Of a DNA stretch of 64,000 nucleotides, positions 9,220 through 20,260 are shown one piece after another (the first letter of the stretch is position 1; every line of letters begins with the position of its first letter). The stretch covers positions 248,001 to 312,000 of the forward strand of contig NZ_JAVALZ010000001.1 in the NCBI RefSeq assembly GCF_030730865.1, read 5' to 3'. The stretch comes from Uliginosibacterium sp. 31-16. Its GTDB lineage: Bacteria > Pseudomonadota > Gammaproteobacteria > Burkholderiales > Rhodocyclaceae. A model generated the notes under the pieces. It was given only the letters and a program-made list of their open reading frames with translations, made no database searches and was not told the DNA's origin. A program made the translations under genes and the position numbers.

Positions 9220-10245
9220 ATGAGCGCAGCACTACAACCGGAGCATGTCTTGGAACGTCAGCAACTAATTCACACCTGGCTGGAAAAAATCCTGCCCGAC
9301 AGCCCTTTTACGCTCGCTCCGGCCTCGGCCGACGCCAGTTTCCGCTGTTATTTCCGTGCCAGCTTCGCCGACGGCAGCACCCGCATCGTGATGGATGCCC
9401 CGCCGAGTCACGAAGACTGCCGCCCCTACCTGCATGTGGCCGAGCTTTTTCACGCCGCCGGTGCGCATGTGCCAGAAGTCTTTGCGCATGATCTCGAACA
9501 AGGCTTCCTGCTCCTCTCCGACCTGGGCAGCACGACTTACCTCGCCGCCCTGACCCCCGACAACGCCAACGATCTGTATGCCGATGCGCTGGGCGCCCTG
9601 GCCGCGATCCAGCAAGCCAGCCGTCCCGGCCAGTTGCCCGAATACGACCGGGCGCTGCTGCTGCGCGAGATGATGCTCTTCCCCGAGTGGTACGTGGCGC
9701 GCCACAAAGGCGTCACACTGACGGACGCGGAGATGGCCGAACTGCTGTCCGTCTTCGAATCCATCATGGCAGTGAATCTCGCCGAACCACAGGTTTTCGT
9801 GCATCGCGACTACCACTGCCGCAACCTGATGCTCAGCCATCCGAACCCCGGCGTGCTGGATTTCCAGGATGCCGTATATGGCCCGATCACCTACGACCTT
9901 GCCTCGCTGTTCAAGGATGCCTACATCCACTGGGAAGAAGAGCAGACGCTGGACTGGCTCGTACGCTACTGGGAAATCGGTCGCCAGATCGGCCTGCCGG
10001 TGCGCGCCGACTTCAACGATTTCCACCGCGACTACGAATTCATGGGCGCCCAGCGCCACATCAAGGTGCTCGGCATTTTTGCCCGCCTGTACCATCGCGA
10101 TGGCAAGGACGGCTACCTGAAAGACATGCCGCTGGTCATGCACTATCTGCGCAGCGCCTGCGCACGCTACGGCGAATTGCGCCCGCTGCTGCGTCTGCTC
10201 GACCGCCTGGAGCCGGAAGGAGTGCAGATTGGTTACACCTTCTGA
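9220..10245 (+). CDS. amgK: Cell-wall sugar kinase AmgK (N-acetylmuramate/N-acetylglucosamine anomeric kinase)
   Basis: A 341-residue aminoglycoside-phosphotransferase-fold kinase. It has the catalytic loop VFVHRDYHCRNLML and the metal-binding LDFQDAVYGPITYDLASL. This sequence type, placed divergent from lptD, is AmgK, which phosphorylates MurNAc at C1 in the peptidoglycan recycling bypass to UDP-MurNAc known from Pseudomonas. The usual partner murU is not next to it; a MazG-like gene follows instead, overlapping its 3' end. The start ATG has a candidate -10 (TAAGAT near 9198) but a weak ribosome site. Good family call, function by homology. Confidence 0.85.
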   Translation: MSAALQPEHVLERQQLIHTWLEKILPDSPFTLAPASADASFRCYFRASFADGSTRIVMDAPPSHEDCRPYLHVAELFHAAGAHVPEVFAHDLEQGFLLLSDLGSTTYLAALTPDNANDLYADALGALAAIQQASRPGQLPEYDRALLLREMMLFPEWYVARHKGVTLTDAEMAELLSVFESIMAVNLAEPQVFVHRDYHCRNLMLSHPNPGVLDFQDAVYGPITYDLASLFKDAYIHWEEEQTLDWLVRYWEIGRQIGLPVRADFNDFHRDYEFMGAQRHIKVLGIFARLYHRDGKDGYLKDMPLVMHYLRSACARYGELRPLLRLLDRLEPEGVQIGYTF

Positions 10246-10570
10246 GGAACGTCTCGTCGACACCGCGCAGCTGGAAACAGTGCTGGCAGCGTTTGCCCGC
10301 GCGCGCGACTGGGACCGCTTTCACAACCCGCGCAACCTGCTCCTGGCACTGACCGGAGAAGTGGGCGAGCTGGCCGAAATTTTTCAATGGAAAACCGACG
10401 CCGAAGCGGAAACCATCATGACTACCGACGAGGCCGAACACGTCCGCCAGGAGGTCGCCGACGTATTTCTCTACCTGATGCGCCTGGCCATGGTGCTCGG
10501 GATCGATCTGGATGCCGCCGTGCGCAACAAGATCGACATGAACGCGCGCAAGTACCCGGCGGCAGAATAG
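10229..10570 (+). CDS. MazG-like nucleotide pyrophosphohydrolase (dCTPase/RS21-C6 type)
   Basis: A 113-residue all-alpha NTP pyrophosphohydrolase. The paired acidic metal-binding motifs are visible: EVGELAEIFQW, then ...RQEVADVFLYLMRLAMVLGID. The spacing and the RDWDRFHNPRNLLLALTGE opening match the small dCTPase/DCTPP1 group, which removes non-canonical or excess dNTPs. The start is TTG at 10229, inside the end of amgK; GGAAGGAG sits 6 nt before it, and no ATG in the frame would keep the N-terminal helix. The 17-nt overlap suggests translational coupling with amgK. Confidence 0.85.
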   Translation: MVTPSEERLVDTAQLETVLAAFARARDWDRFHNPRNLLLALTGEVGELAEIFQWKTDAEAETIMTTDEAEHVRQEVADVFLYLMRLAMVLGIDLDAAVRNKIDMNARKYPAAE

Positions 10571-10592
10571 CTGAAAGCCCAGCAACACCCAT

Positions 10593-10703
10593 CTGAAGAC
10601 CCGCTTCCGGCAAGGATCTTCAGCCTCCCTGCCCGGGCAGCCTTTCTGGAAGCCGATCAACAGCACGGCTTGCTGAAGGCCCTTTCCAGAAGCGGCTCTC
10701 AGA
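10593..10703. repeat. 111-bp intergenic repeat, copy B
   Basis: Begins CTGAAGACCCGC (10593) and ends GCGGCTCTCAGA (10703), exactly 111 bp, in the 264-nt gap between the MazG-like gene and rlmF. The rest of the gap (10704-10834) shows a small GCCTGA/TCAGGC inverted repeat near 10730 and no coding sequence. Confidence 0.7.
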
Positions 10704-10834
10704 CAAGGTTCGCGCACGCCTGAGGTGATCAGGCGGCAAATCCACCATCCCGCCACGCGCCGCCCCCAAAGGCGGCGCAATGGCTTTTCTGTTAAGGTGC
10801 GCCCACCTTTCAACGCCTCGCCGCCGCGTGTGCC

Positions 10835-11800
10835 ATGACCCAGAAAAAGAGCTTTCCGCCCGTCAAATCCGGCCTGCATCCGCGCAATCTGCACCGCGAG
10901 CGTTATGACTTCCCTGCCCTCATCGCCGCACACCCCGCGTTGTCGGCCTTCGTGCACACCAATCCGCACGGCGATGCCTCGGTCGACTTCGCCAACCCGG
11001 CGGCCGTGAAGGCGCTCAATGCCGCGCTGCTCGCGCACTTTTACGGTATTCAGAACTGGGACATCCCGCCCGGCTACCTGTGCCCGCCGATTCCCGGACG
11101 TGCCGACTACCTGCACCAGCTCGCCGATCTGCTCGCCATCTGCAATCGCGGAAACATCCCGCGTGGCCCGCACGTGCGCGGGCTGGACGTGGGCTGCGGC
11201 GCCAACGCCATCTACCCGATGCTCGGCCACACGCTCTACGACTGGTCTTTCGTCGGCACCGAGATCGACCCGGTGGCGCTGAAGAATGCCGAGAAGATCT
11301 TTGCGAGCAACGCCAATCTCACCAGCGCGCTCGAAATGCGCCTGCAAGAGCACCCCGACGACATCCTCGCCGGCGCCATCAATTCCAACGAGTATTTTGA
11401 ATTCACCCTGTGCAACCCGCCTTTCCACGCCTCGGCCGAAGAGGCCGCCGCCGGCAGCCAGCGCAAGCTGCGCAATATCGGCAAGGAAGTCACCGCCAAG
11501 CCGCGGCTGAACTTTGAAGGCTTGAGCCACGAACTGTGGTGCGAAGGCGGCGAGCGCGAATTCATCCGCCACATGATCAGCCAGAGCCGGCCGCTGGCCG
11601 ACAATATCCTGTGGTTTTCCACGCTCGTCTCGAAGCAGGACAACCTGCCCCAGATCTACGCCCAGATCGAACGCATCGGCGCACGCAACATGCGCACGCT
11701 CGACATGGCCCAGGGCCAGAAAATCAGCCGCGCTGTCGCCTGGAGTTTTTACCGTACGGCAGACATGGAGAAGTGGGCACGCAGCCGCTGGAAGGCCTGA
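10835..11800 (+). CDS. rlmF: 23S rRNA (adenine1618-N6)-methyltransferase
   Basis: RlmF adds a methyl group to N6 of A1618 in 23S rRNA. The N-terminus KSGLHPRNLHRERYDF is the family signature. The Rossmann motif I is GLDVGCGANAIYPMLG and the catalytic amino-methylase motif is LCNPPFHAS. At 321 residues it is slightly longer than the E. coli enzyme (308). It stands alone between repeat copy B and the convergent map gene. ATG 10835 is the only start that keeps the conserved N-terminus. Confidence 0.94.
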   Translation: MTQKKSFPPVKSGLHPRNLHRERYDFPALIAAHPALSAFVHTNPHGDASVDFANPAAVKALNAALLAHFYGIQNWDIPPGYLCPPIPGRADYLHQLADLLAICNRGNIPRGPHVRGLDVGCGANAIYPMLGHTLYDWSFVGTEIDPVALKNAEKIFASNANLTSALEMRLQEHPDDILAGAINSNEYFEFTLCNPPFHASAEEAAAGSQRKLRNIGKEVTAKPRLNFEGLSHELWCEGGEREFIRHMISQSRPLADNILWFSTLVSKQDNLPQIYAQIERIGARNMRTLDMAQGQKISRAVAWSFYRTADMEKWARSRWKA

Positions 11801-11947
11801 TGTCGCGCAGTCGGGCTTTCAGCCGAAAGCGCTCATTGGCAGAACGCATCCAGAGCCGCGCCCATCGTCACGCTCGAAAGTCATGATGGACTGCCTGCCG
11901 CCTCCGGTCTGCCCTGCGCAAGCGCATGAGACCTTTTGCGGCCCCGA

Positions 11948-12772
11948 TCACTCAGTCCGCGCTTGTTCAGAGGACGGCGTAATGGCGGAATACTCCCCAA
12001 AGCCATCCGGCCAAGGCGTAAGGATATCGAAGCCGCTGCGGGTAACCGCCACCATGTGCTCCCACTGCGCGGAAAGCGAACGATCCTTGGTAACGACAGT
12101 CCAGCCATCCACGAGATGCGCTATTGCAGCCCGCCCCGCATTGATCATGGGCTCAATGGTGAACAGCATGCCCGCCTCAAGCCTCAAGCCCGTGCCCGGC
12201 CTTCCGTAGTGAGGGACATGAAGCTCGTCGTGATAGACCGTTCCGATCCCGTGACCACCGTACTCGCGAACAACACTGAAGCCTTCTCGATGGGCAACGG
12301 TCTGGATGGCGTGACCAACATCCCCAAGCGTGGCGCCAGGCCGGACTTGCTCAATGCCCGCGCGCATGGCCTCGTATGTCGTGCGCACCAGTCGTTTCGC
12401 CAGGGCATCCGGCTCTCCGACAAAGTACATGCGACTTGTATCGCCGAACCAGCCGTCTTTGATGACCGCGACATCGATGTTGAGAATATCTCCGCTCTTC
12501 AATTTCCTTGCGGAGGGGATTCCATGACAGACAACATGATTGACCGAGGCGCAGATGGTTTTTGGATAACCGTGATAGCCGACGTTTGCCGGAATCGCCC
12601 GCTGCACATTGACGATGTAGTCATGGCATAGCTGGTCCAGTTCGTCGGTCGTAACCCCGGGTTTCACATGACCGGCAATCATCTGCAGGACATCGGCAGC
12701 CAACATGCCGGCATGCCTGGCCATGGCCAGTTCAGCCCCGGATCTTATGGGCACCCGTCTGGCGTTGGTCAT
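11948..12772 (-). CDS. map: Methionine aminopeptidase, type I
   Basis: Removes N-terminal Met from nascent proteins. All metal and catalytic residues are readable: VVCHGIPS (His), NIDVAVIKDGWFGDTSR (two Asp), YGGHGIGTVYHDE (His), FTIEPMINAG (Glu) and SAQWEHMVAVT (Glu). Length is 274 residues, a little longer than the E. coli form (264). It overlaps the upstream ParD-like gene by ATGA, with GGAGAG 6 nt before the start, so the two are co-translated. It is not next to rpsB or secY, its frequent locations, and may be a second copy in the genome. Confidence 0.95.
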   Translation of the reverse strand: MTNARRVPIRSGAELAMARHAGMLAADVLQMIAGHVKPGVTTDELDQLCHDYIVNVQRAIPANVGYHGYPKTICASVNHVVCHGIPSARKLKSGDILNIDVAVIKDGWFGDTSRMYFVGEPDALAKRLVRTTYEAMRAGIEQVRPGATLGDVGHAIQTVAHREGFSVVREYGGHGIGTVYHDELHVPHYGRPGTGLRLEAGMLFTIEPMINAGRAAIAHLVDGWTVVTKDRSLSAQWEHMVAVTRSGFDILTPWPDGFGEYSAITPSSEQARTE

Positions 12773-12999
12773 GCAGCACTCTCCGATAAAGCCGCCGTGA
12801 CACTCACCGCGTCCGTGAGTTGGCGCTCGGTCTGGATGAGCAACTGGCAGATTTCTCCGTACCGAAGGTTCGGATTCAGCTCCGACAGCATGCCAACGCG
12901 AAGCCAGTGTTCTGCCTGGGCGTTGATCGAACGGCTCAGCGCCCCGCTGGCCAGACGCAGGTTTTCATGCATGTGTTCGGAGATTTTGACGATTCCCAT
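12769..12999 (-). CDS. ParD-like protein coupled to map
   Basis: A 76-residue protein beginning MGIVKISEHMHENLRLASGA, with SRSINAQAEHWLRVG: this is the pattern of the ParD-like antitoxin family (ribbon-helix-helix strand followed by helices). No ParE-like toxin lies nearby; the partner in the overlapping frame is methionine aminopeptidase. AGGG 7 nt before ATG supports the start. A pair of ATATAC direct repeats 22 bp apart (13012 and 13034) lies just upstream and could be an autoregulatory site. Whether it binds DNA or controls map is inference. Confidence 0.75.
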   Translation of the reverse strand: MGIVKISEHMHENLRLASGALSRSINAQAEHWLRVGMLSELNPNLRYGEICQLLIQTERQLTDAVSVTAALSESAA

Positions 13000-13011
13000 A
13001 GCGCACCCTGA

Positions 13012-13039
13012 ATATACACTTCATAGTCAGAGCATATAC
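13012..13039. promoter_or_regulatory. Paired ATATAC direct repeats upstream of the ParD-like gene
   Basis: ATATAC occurs at 13012-13017 and again at 13034-13039, 22 bp apart (two helical turns), 13-40 nt upstream of the ParD-like start. On the minus strand the same bases give -10-like TATAT sequences, so promoter and operator could overlap. Low-confidence site. Confidence 0.3.
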
Positions 13040-13140
13040 TACCAAGACGCATCAAAAATCACCACAGTCCTTCGCCTGCCGGAGACCTGCCCATTTCTCC
13101 CGAGCCCCTGCTTTCAGGCCGGAGCACGCAGCACAGACGC

Positions 13141-13172
13141 AAAAAAGCCGACCCCGAGAGGTCGGCTTTTCG
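13141..13172 (-). terminator. Intrinsic terminator of the RpiB-type isomerase gene
   Basis: Stem GCCGACC/GGTCGGC with a short CCGAGA loop, flanked by A-runs on one side and T-runs on the other. Read on the minus strand it follows the isomerase stop by about 20 nt and ends in six T. It may also work for transcripts in the opposite direction. Confidence 0.8.
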
Positions 13173-13188
13173 CATCTGCCGGCGCAGA

Positions 13189-13830
13189 TCAGGCAGCCAG
13201 CACGCCCTTGACGTAGGCGGTGATGGCTTCGTCCTGGCTGTTGGCGAAGAAGTACTCCTGGAACTTGTCGCCAGCGATGGCGGCCTTCACGAGGTCCTGA
13301 TCGATTGCCTTCAGGGCGCTCACGATGTCCTTGGTGGTGGCAGCCTTCACATCCTTCAGGATGCCGCGGTTCTTGGCCATGATGGCAGCGCGCTCTTTCG
13401 GGTAGCCCAGACCACGCTCGCCGTCGAACAGCTTGCGGTACACGTCTTGCAGGTTCAGTTCAGCAGCCCAGCCGAAACCCTTGGCGTAGGGCATGGAGAT
13501 GGCGTTGCCGTCGTTGATCTGGCCGAACAGGAAAGCGTCGGTCGGGTCGATCACCAGGCCGCAGAACACGCCCGGGAAGGAGTTCAGGGCCAGCATGGCG
13601 CCCATACCCGTGCCGCAGCCGGTGACGACGAAGTCAGCAGCCTTGGAGTTCAGCAGGATGGCGGCCAGGACACCGTTCATGACGTAGGTCAGCGAAGCCT
13701 TGTCTTCAGCCGAGTACATGCCGTAGTTGAAGACGGTGTGGCCCAGGGGCTCGGCAACGGTCTTCAGTGCGTTTTCGATAACACCGTTCTTGGCGGCCTG
13801 GCTGTTTTCGTTGATCAGTGCGATTTTCAT
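13189..13830 (-). CDS. RpiB/LacA/LacB-family sugar(-phosphate) isomerase, possible uronate isomerase
   Basis: A 213-residue protein with the family core FVVTGCGTGMGAMLALN (active-site Cys and phosphate/anion loop) and INDGNAISMPYA. It is about 60 residues longer than RpiB, with a C-terminal helical extension. RpiB-type enzymes of this extended form are known to isomerise 4-deoxy-5-ketouronate (DHU) to DKII in place of KduI; KduD is encoded at 33643 here, which makes that role plausible, but it is inference. The start at 13830 (MKIALINENSQ) has AAGGAAC 5-8 nt upstream. It is monocistronic with its own terminator. Confidence 0.75.
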   Translation of the reverse strand: MKIALINENSQAAKNGVIENALKTVAEPLGHTVFNYGMYSAEDKASLTYVMNGVLAAILLNSKAADFVVTGCGTGMGAMLALNSFPGVFCGLVIDPTDAFLFGQINDGNAISMPYAKGFGWAAELNLQDVYRKLFDGERGLGYPKERAAIMAKNRGILKDVKAATTKDIVSALKAIDQDLVKAAIAGDKFQEYFFANSQDEAITAYVKGVLAA

Positions 13831-14055
13831 GACTTGTTCCTTTTGAAAAAAGAGGGTGCTGCGAGATCTGGAAACTTCAATTTCTTGTTGCTGCAATTAC
13901 CGCAAATTTGAGGCTGCCCGGACGACATGACAGCAGTTCGGGCCCAACTCAATAAAACCTGTCCCGAGGACCGGCTTTTTGTTTTCATCAGTGCCCGCGA
14001 GCCGGGCGTTGGCAGAAAACGTAGCGAGCGGGTTGCGATTGAGGCGAGAGACACT

Positions 14056-14073
14056 GCCGTATGCTTATACGGC
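14056..14073. repeat. Small perfect hairpin downstream of secA
   Basis: GCCGTAT (14056-14062), GCTT loop, ATACGGC (14067-14073), 38 nt past the secA stop. There is no T-run, so it may protect the mRNA 3' end rather than terminate transcription. Confidence 0.4.
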
Positions 14074-14110
14074 GAGCATCACAGCCTCAAGCCCGGCCCG
14101 CGCAGTAGTT

Positions 14111-16849
<2,739 letters not shown>

Positions 16850-17004
16850 TTTGAATTAATTGAGGAAACGCGGCAAAACGGGCATTCTAACACGCCGCCC
16901 AAACACGCCTGACGGGGAATTCCGAAAGGCAAGCTCTCTTCGTTGCTTGCTTGCGACAGCGCAAACCGGCAAACCTGAACTTTCTTCATGTTGGGCCACA
17001 CACC

Positions 17005-17448
17005 ATGGCAACAAGCCCCATCAACAAATTTTTCATCAAGTCAGACGTTCTTTCCCGCCTGCAGGATCACGCCAACCACCTGATCCGCCTGCAGCGCAAG
17101 CTCGACGCAGCCCTGCCGGCCGCCTCGCGTGGCGCGGCACAGGTGGCCAACCTGCAGGACGGCGAACTGATCCTGCACGTCACCTCGCCGGTGATGGCCA
17201 CCCGCCTCAAGCTCGGACTGGAAAGCCTCAAGGACAGCCTGCAGGCGGCCGGCGAGCCGGTCCGCAGCATCACGGTCAAGGTCCGGGTCAGCCCGTTCCA
17301 GGGCACCGGCCGGGAGGAAGAGGCCGAAGTTCGCCCGATCGGGGCCGGTGGGCGCGAAGCCCTGCAACATCTGGCCGAGGAGCTGAAACCGGATGATCCG
17401 CTAGCCAGGGCGCTGAAGCGCATGGTGGAGCGGAGCGCGAAGGAATAG
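17005..17448 (+). CDS. dciA: DciA-family protein (DUF721), replicative helicase operator
   Basis: 147 residues with the DUF721/DciA fold: LSRLQDHANHLIRLQRKLDAALP followed by QDGELILHVTSPVMATRLKL, a KH-like core. DciA loads the replicative helicase DnaB in bacteria without DnaC. The C-terminus is a Glu/Arg-rich helix. An in-frame ATG at 16951 exists but would run into the secA promoter region; ATG 17005 starts at the conserved sequence. It is divergent from secA with 155 nt between the starts. Confidence 0.82.
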   Translation: MATSPINKFFIKSDVLSRLQDHANHLIRLQRKLDAALPAASRGAAQVANLQDGELILHVTSPVMATRLKLGLESLKDSLQAAGEPVRSITVKVRVSPFQGTGREEEAEVRPIGAGGREALQHLAEELKPDDPLARALKRMVERSAKE

Positions 17449-17471
17449 CTCGGAGGCGCCGGAAAGAATGG

Positions 17472-17582
17472 CCGGAGACCCGCCTCTGCAAAGGATTTCC
17501 GGCACGCACTCCTGAAAACGCGCACCAGTAAAGGCGCTCCAGCACACCGACCCGAAGAAGGCCATCAACCGCGGCTCTCCGG
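17472..17582. repeat. 111-bp intergenic repeat, copy C
   Basis: Ends are CCGGAGACCCGC (17472) and GCGGCTCTCCGG (17582), 111 bp apart end to end. The left end matches the family consensus at 9 of 12 positions. It occupies the convergent gap between dciA and the small gene after lpxC. Confidence 0.65.
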
Positions 17583-17603
17583 GCATGTCTTGGAAATCGA
17601 CGC

Positions 17604-17792
17604 TCAGATGATCGGCGCGATCAGCCGTTCGAGGATGAACAGGGCCATGAAGATCAGGGCCACGACCACGCCATAACGAAACAGGCTCCAGGCCCAGCGA
17701 AAGTAATGCGGCTGCCGCGACAGCATCCCCAGCCCGACGCATACCGCAATGGCCAGCAGCAGAAACAGGCCGAGCGCACGCAGGATGAACAT
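17604..17792 (-). CDS. Small hydrophobic membrane protein, downstream of lpxC
   Basis: 62 residues with two predicted membrane segments (ALGLFLLLAIAVCVGLGML and YGVVVALIFMALFILERLI) joined by a short basic loop. Its ATG overlaps the lpxC stop by one base (TGATG), so it is translationally coupled. I do not recognise the family. Coupling to lpxC may point to an envelope role, which is inference. Confidence 0.6.
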   Translation of the reverse strand: MFILRALGLFLLLAIAVCVGLGMLSRQPHYFRWAWSLFRYGVVVALIFMALFILERLIAPII

Positions 17793-18715
17793 CAGGCAAA
17801 GGCCATCTGGGTCGCCAGCTGGCCGCGCAAGGTTTCGGGAACGGCCTGATCGTCTTCGAAGCTGACGATCTCCCAGGCATCCTTGTCCTCCAGCAGCACG
17901 CGCAGGATCTGGTTGTTCAGCGCATGACCGGCCTTGTTGGCGACGTAATGCGCGAGCAACGGGTGGCCGCACAGGTAGAGATCGCCAATGGCATCGAGCA
18001 CCTTGTGCTTCACGAATTCATCACCGTAACGCAAGCCGTCGGGATTGAGCACGCGGTATTCATCGAGCACGATTGCATTATCAAGACTGCCGCCCTGCGC
18101 CAGCCCCATGCCGATCAGCACTTCCAGATCCTGCACGAAACCGAAGGTACGGGCTCGCGCAACATCGCGCGAGTAACTCTGGCTGGCAAAGTCGATGGTC
18201 ACATCCGTCGCCGTGTTGTCGATAGCCGGATGATTGAAGCGAATCGCAAAGCTCAGCTTGAAGCCATCGTAAGGCAGCAAGCGCACCGACTTATCGCCCT
18301 CCACATACTCGACGGCCTTCTTGACACGCAGGAAGCGCTTGGGCGCATTCTGCAACTCGAAACCCACCGATTGCAGCAGAAACACGAAGGGAGCGGCGCT
18401 GCCATCAAGAATCGGGATCTCCGGCGCGTCGACATCGACATAGCAGTTGTCCACGCCCAGCCCGGCCAGCGCGGACATCAGGTGCTCCACGGTGCCGATC
18501 TTGGCAGTCCCCTTCTGCAACCCTGAACACATGCGCGTGTCGACCACGGCATACGGATCGGCCGGCATATCAACCGGCGGATCGAGATCCACGCGGCGGA
18601 ACACGATGCCGGTATCCGGCGCGGCCGGGCGCAGGGTCATTTCCACGCGCTTGCCGCCATGCAGCCCGACGCCGGTCGCCTTCACCACAGCCTTGAGGGT
18701 TCTTTGCCTGATCAC
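17792..18715 (-). CDS. lpxC: UDP-3-O-acyl-N-acetylglucosamine deacetylase
   Basis: The committed step of lipid A synthesis. Zinc-site and catalytic residues are visible: [14 protein letters not shown] (Glu, His), [22 protein letters not shown] (His, Asp) and NKAGHALNN (His). The hydrophobic passage is [17 protein letters not shown]. Length 307 is standard. The start is GTG at 18715, with AGGA 8 nt upstream, giving [21 protein letters not shown]. Here it is followed by a small membrane-protein gene and is not preceded by ftsZ within 100 nt. Confidence 0.97.
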   Translation of the reverse strand: MIRQRTLKAVVKATGVGLHGGKRVEMTLRPAAPDTGIVFRRVDLDPPVDMPADPYAVVDTRMCSGLQKGTAKIGTVEHLMSALAGLGVDNCYVDVDAPEIPILDGSAAPFVFLLQSVGFELQNAPKRFLRVKKAVEYVEGDKSVRLLPYDGFKLSFAIRFNHPAIDNTATDVTIDFASQSYSRDVARARTFGFVQDLEVLIGMGLAQGGSLDNAIVLDEYRVLNPDGLRYGDEFVKHKVLDAIGDLYLCGHPLLAHYVANKAGHALNNQILRVLLEDKDAWEIVSFEDDQAVPETLRGQLATQMAFA

Positions 18716-18817
18716 GGTCGATATCCTGTTGTTCGCATGACTGAATTTGCGTCGATTCTAACATTGCGATGCGGACTGCCGGGCAGACGGACAGGGCATT
18801 GCACCCCTTTGGCTACC

Positions 18818-18823
18818 TATAAT
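18818..18823 (+). promoter_or_regulatory. Candidate -10 element for the AmmeMemoRadiSam cluster
   Basis: A perfect TATAAT lies 29 nt before the first start codon. The best -35-like sequence, TTGCAC at 18799, is only 13 nt away, so this would be a weak or activator-assisted promoter. Confidence 0.4.
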
Positions 18824-18851
18824 CAGAATAGTCTGACTCTCTCGCCCGATC

Positions 18852-19664
18852 ATGGCCAACCAAGCTGTCCGCCCCGCTGCCGTCGCCGGTCTGTTCTATC
18901 CGGCGGATCCGCGCACGCTTGCTGCCCAGGTGCAATCACAACTGAGCCAGGCGGAGCATCCGGCAAGCCTGACGCCCCCCAAGGCATTGATCGTGCCGCA
19001 TGCCGGTTACATCTACTCCGGCCCTGTCGCCGCCAGCGCCTACGCCCTGCTTGAGCCGCTGCGCGACAAGATCCGCCGCGTCATCCTGCTGGGGCCCAGC
19101 CATCATGTCGCCTTCGCCGGCATGGCCTTGCCTGGATGTTCAGCTTTCGCCACCCCGCTCGGCGAAGTCGAGATCGACAGCGAAGCGGTCTTCGCCATCG
19201 CTCAGCGCCCGGGGGTGACTTTCGACGACCGGGCGCATGCACAGGAGCATGCGCTGGAAGTGCAACTGCCCTTCCTGCAAACCGTCCTCGAACATTTCCG
19301 CATCCTGCCGCTGACCCTAGGCATGATCGAGCCTCACGCGGTGGCCGACCTGCTCGACACCCTGTGGGGTGGGCCGGAAACCCTGATTCTGGTGAGCTCC
19401 GACCTGTCGCATTACAACACCTACGCCGTCGCCCAGCGCGACGACCGCAGCAGCGCCGAACAGATACTGGCCCTAGCGCCACTCAATCACGAGCATGCCT
19501 GCGGTGCCTGCGGCATCAACGCCCTGTTGCTGGCGGCACGCCGCCATGAACTGACCCCGCAACTGCTGGATCTGCGCAATTCCGGCGACACGGCCGGTGA
19601 CCGTTCGCGTGTCGTGGGCTACGCCGCCATGAGCTTCACCCCTGCGCAACGCAGTACGCACTGA
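18852..19664 (+). CDS. amrB: AmmeMemoRadiSam system protein B (MEMO1 family)
   Basis: 270 residues of the Memo fold, related to nonhaem-iron dioxygenases of the LigB type. Conserved features are VAGLFYPADP at the start, LIVPHAGYIYSG, ILLGPSHHVAFAGMALPG, EHALEVQLPFLQ, LVSSDLSHYNTY and ACGINALL. The His residues of PHAG, SHH and EHALE are those of the presumed metal site. Function in bacteria is unknown. It is first in a set with an AMMECR1 protein, a radical SAM protein and a hydrolase-like protein, 17 nt before the next gene. Confidence 0.88.
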   Translation: MANQAVRPAAVAGLFYPADPRTLAAQVQSQLSQAEHPASLTPPKALIVPHAGYIYSGPVAASAYALLEPLRDKIRRVILLGPSHHVAFAGMALPGCSAFATPLGEVEIDSEAVFAIAQRPGVTFDDRAHAQEHALEVQLPFLQTVLEHFRILPLTLGMIEPHAVADLLDTLWGGPETLILVSSDLSHYNTYAVAQRDDRSSAEQILALAPLNHEHACGACGINALLLAARRHELTPQLLDLRNSGDTAGDRSRVVGYAAMSFTPAQRSTH

Positions 19665-19681
19665 CGCTCCTGGAGGAAAAC

Positions 19682-20260
19682 ATGCCGGACCGACCTGCCG
19701 GGCCGAATCCTGAACACGACGCCGAGCTTGGCGCGACACTCCTCGCCCAGGCCCGCGCCGCAATAGCCACGCGGCTCGGCTTGCAGGCCCCGGACGTGCC
19801 GGATCATCCAGCCCTGCATGCTCCCGGCGCCAGCTTCGTCACCCTGACCCGGCACGGCCAGCTGCGCGGCTGCATCGGCCATCTTGAGCCCGTGCAGGCA
19901 CTCGGCCCGGATGTGCGCGAAAACGCGCTGGCCGCAGCGTTCCGCGACCCGCGGTTTGCGCCACTGAGCACGGCCGAATGGCCCGGCATCGCAGTTGAAG
20001 TTTCGGTGCTCGGCCCTGCCACCTTCACTCACTGCCCGACCGAAGAAGACTGCCTGCGTCAGGTCGTACCCTTTGAAGATGGCGTCATCCTGACCAGCGG
20101 TTCATGCTGCGCCACCTTTCTGCCGCAAGTCTGGGAACAGCTCCCCGAGCCACAGGAATTCATCGCCCATCTGCTGCAGAAGGCCGGCCTGCCCGTCGCC
20201 CTGTGGCCTTCGGACATGCAGCTCGGGCGCTACCGGGTCAAAAAATTCAAGGAAGCATGA
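19682..20260 (+). CDS. amrA: AmmeMemoRadiSam system protein A (AMMECR1 domain)
   Basis: 192 residues, an AMMECR1-type domain throughout: GASFVTLTRHGQLRGCIGHLEP contains the invariant LRGCIG motif, followed by NALAAAFRDPRFAPL and VEVSVLGPA, and QVWEQLPEPQEFIAHLLQKAGL near the end. The family is shared with human AMMECR1 and its biochemical role is not established. GGAGG lies 6 nt upstream of ATG. Its stop overlaps the start of the radical SAM gene (ATGA), so the pair is tightly coupled. Confidence 0.88.
   Translation: MPDRPAGPNPEHDAELGATLLAQARAAIATRLGLQAPDVPDHPALHAPGASFVTLTRHGQLRGCIGHLEPVQALGPDVRENALAAAFRDPRFAPLSTAEWPGIAVEVSVLGPATFTHCPTEEDCLRQVVPFEDGVILTSGSCCATFLPQVWEQLPEPQEFIAHLLQKAGLPVALWPSDMQLGRYRVKKFKEA

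Noticed and set aside
10136-11572. 478-codon minus-strand open frame
   Set aside because: Covers amgK end, the MazG-like gene, repeat B and rlmF in antisense; all have confirmed products on the other strand.
11797-11907. Eighth full copy of the 111-bp repeat after rlmF
   Set aside because: Left end matches at only 8 of 12 positions and the right end needs a 1-nt shift; kept only as a possible degenerate copy.
12769-12999. Complete toxin-antitoxin module
   Set aside because: No toxin-like gene is next to the ParD-like gene on either side; the coupled partner is a standard methionine aminopeptidase.
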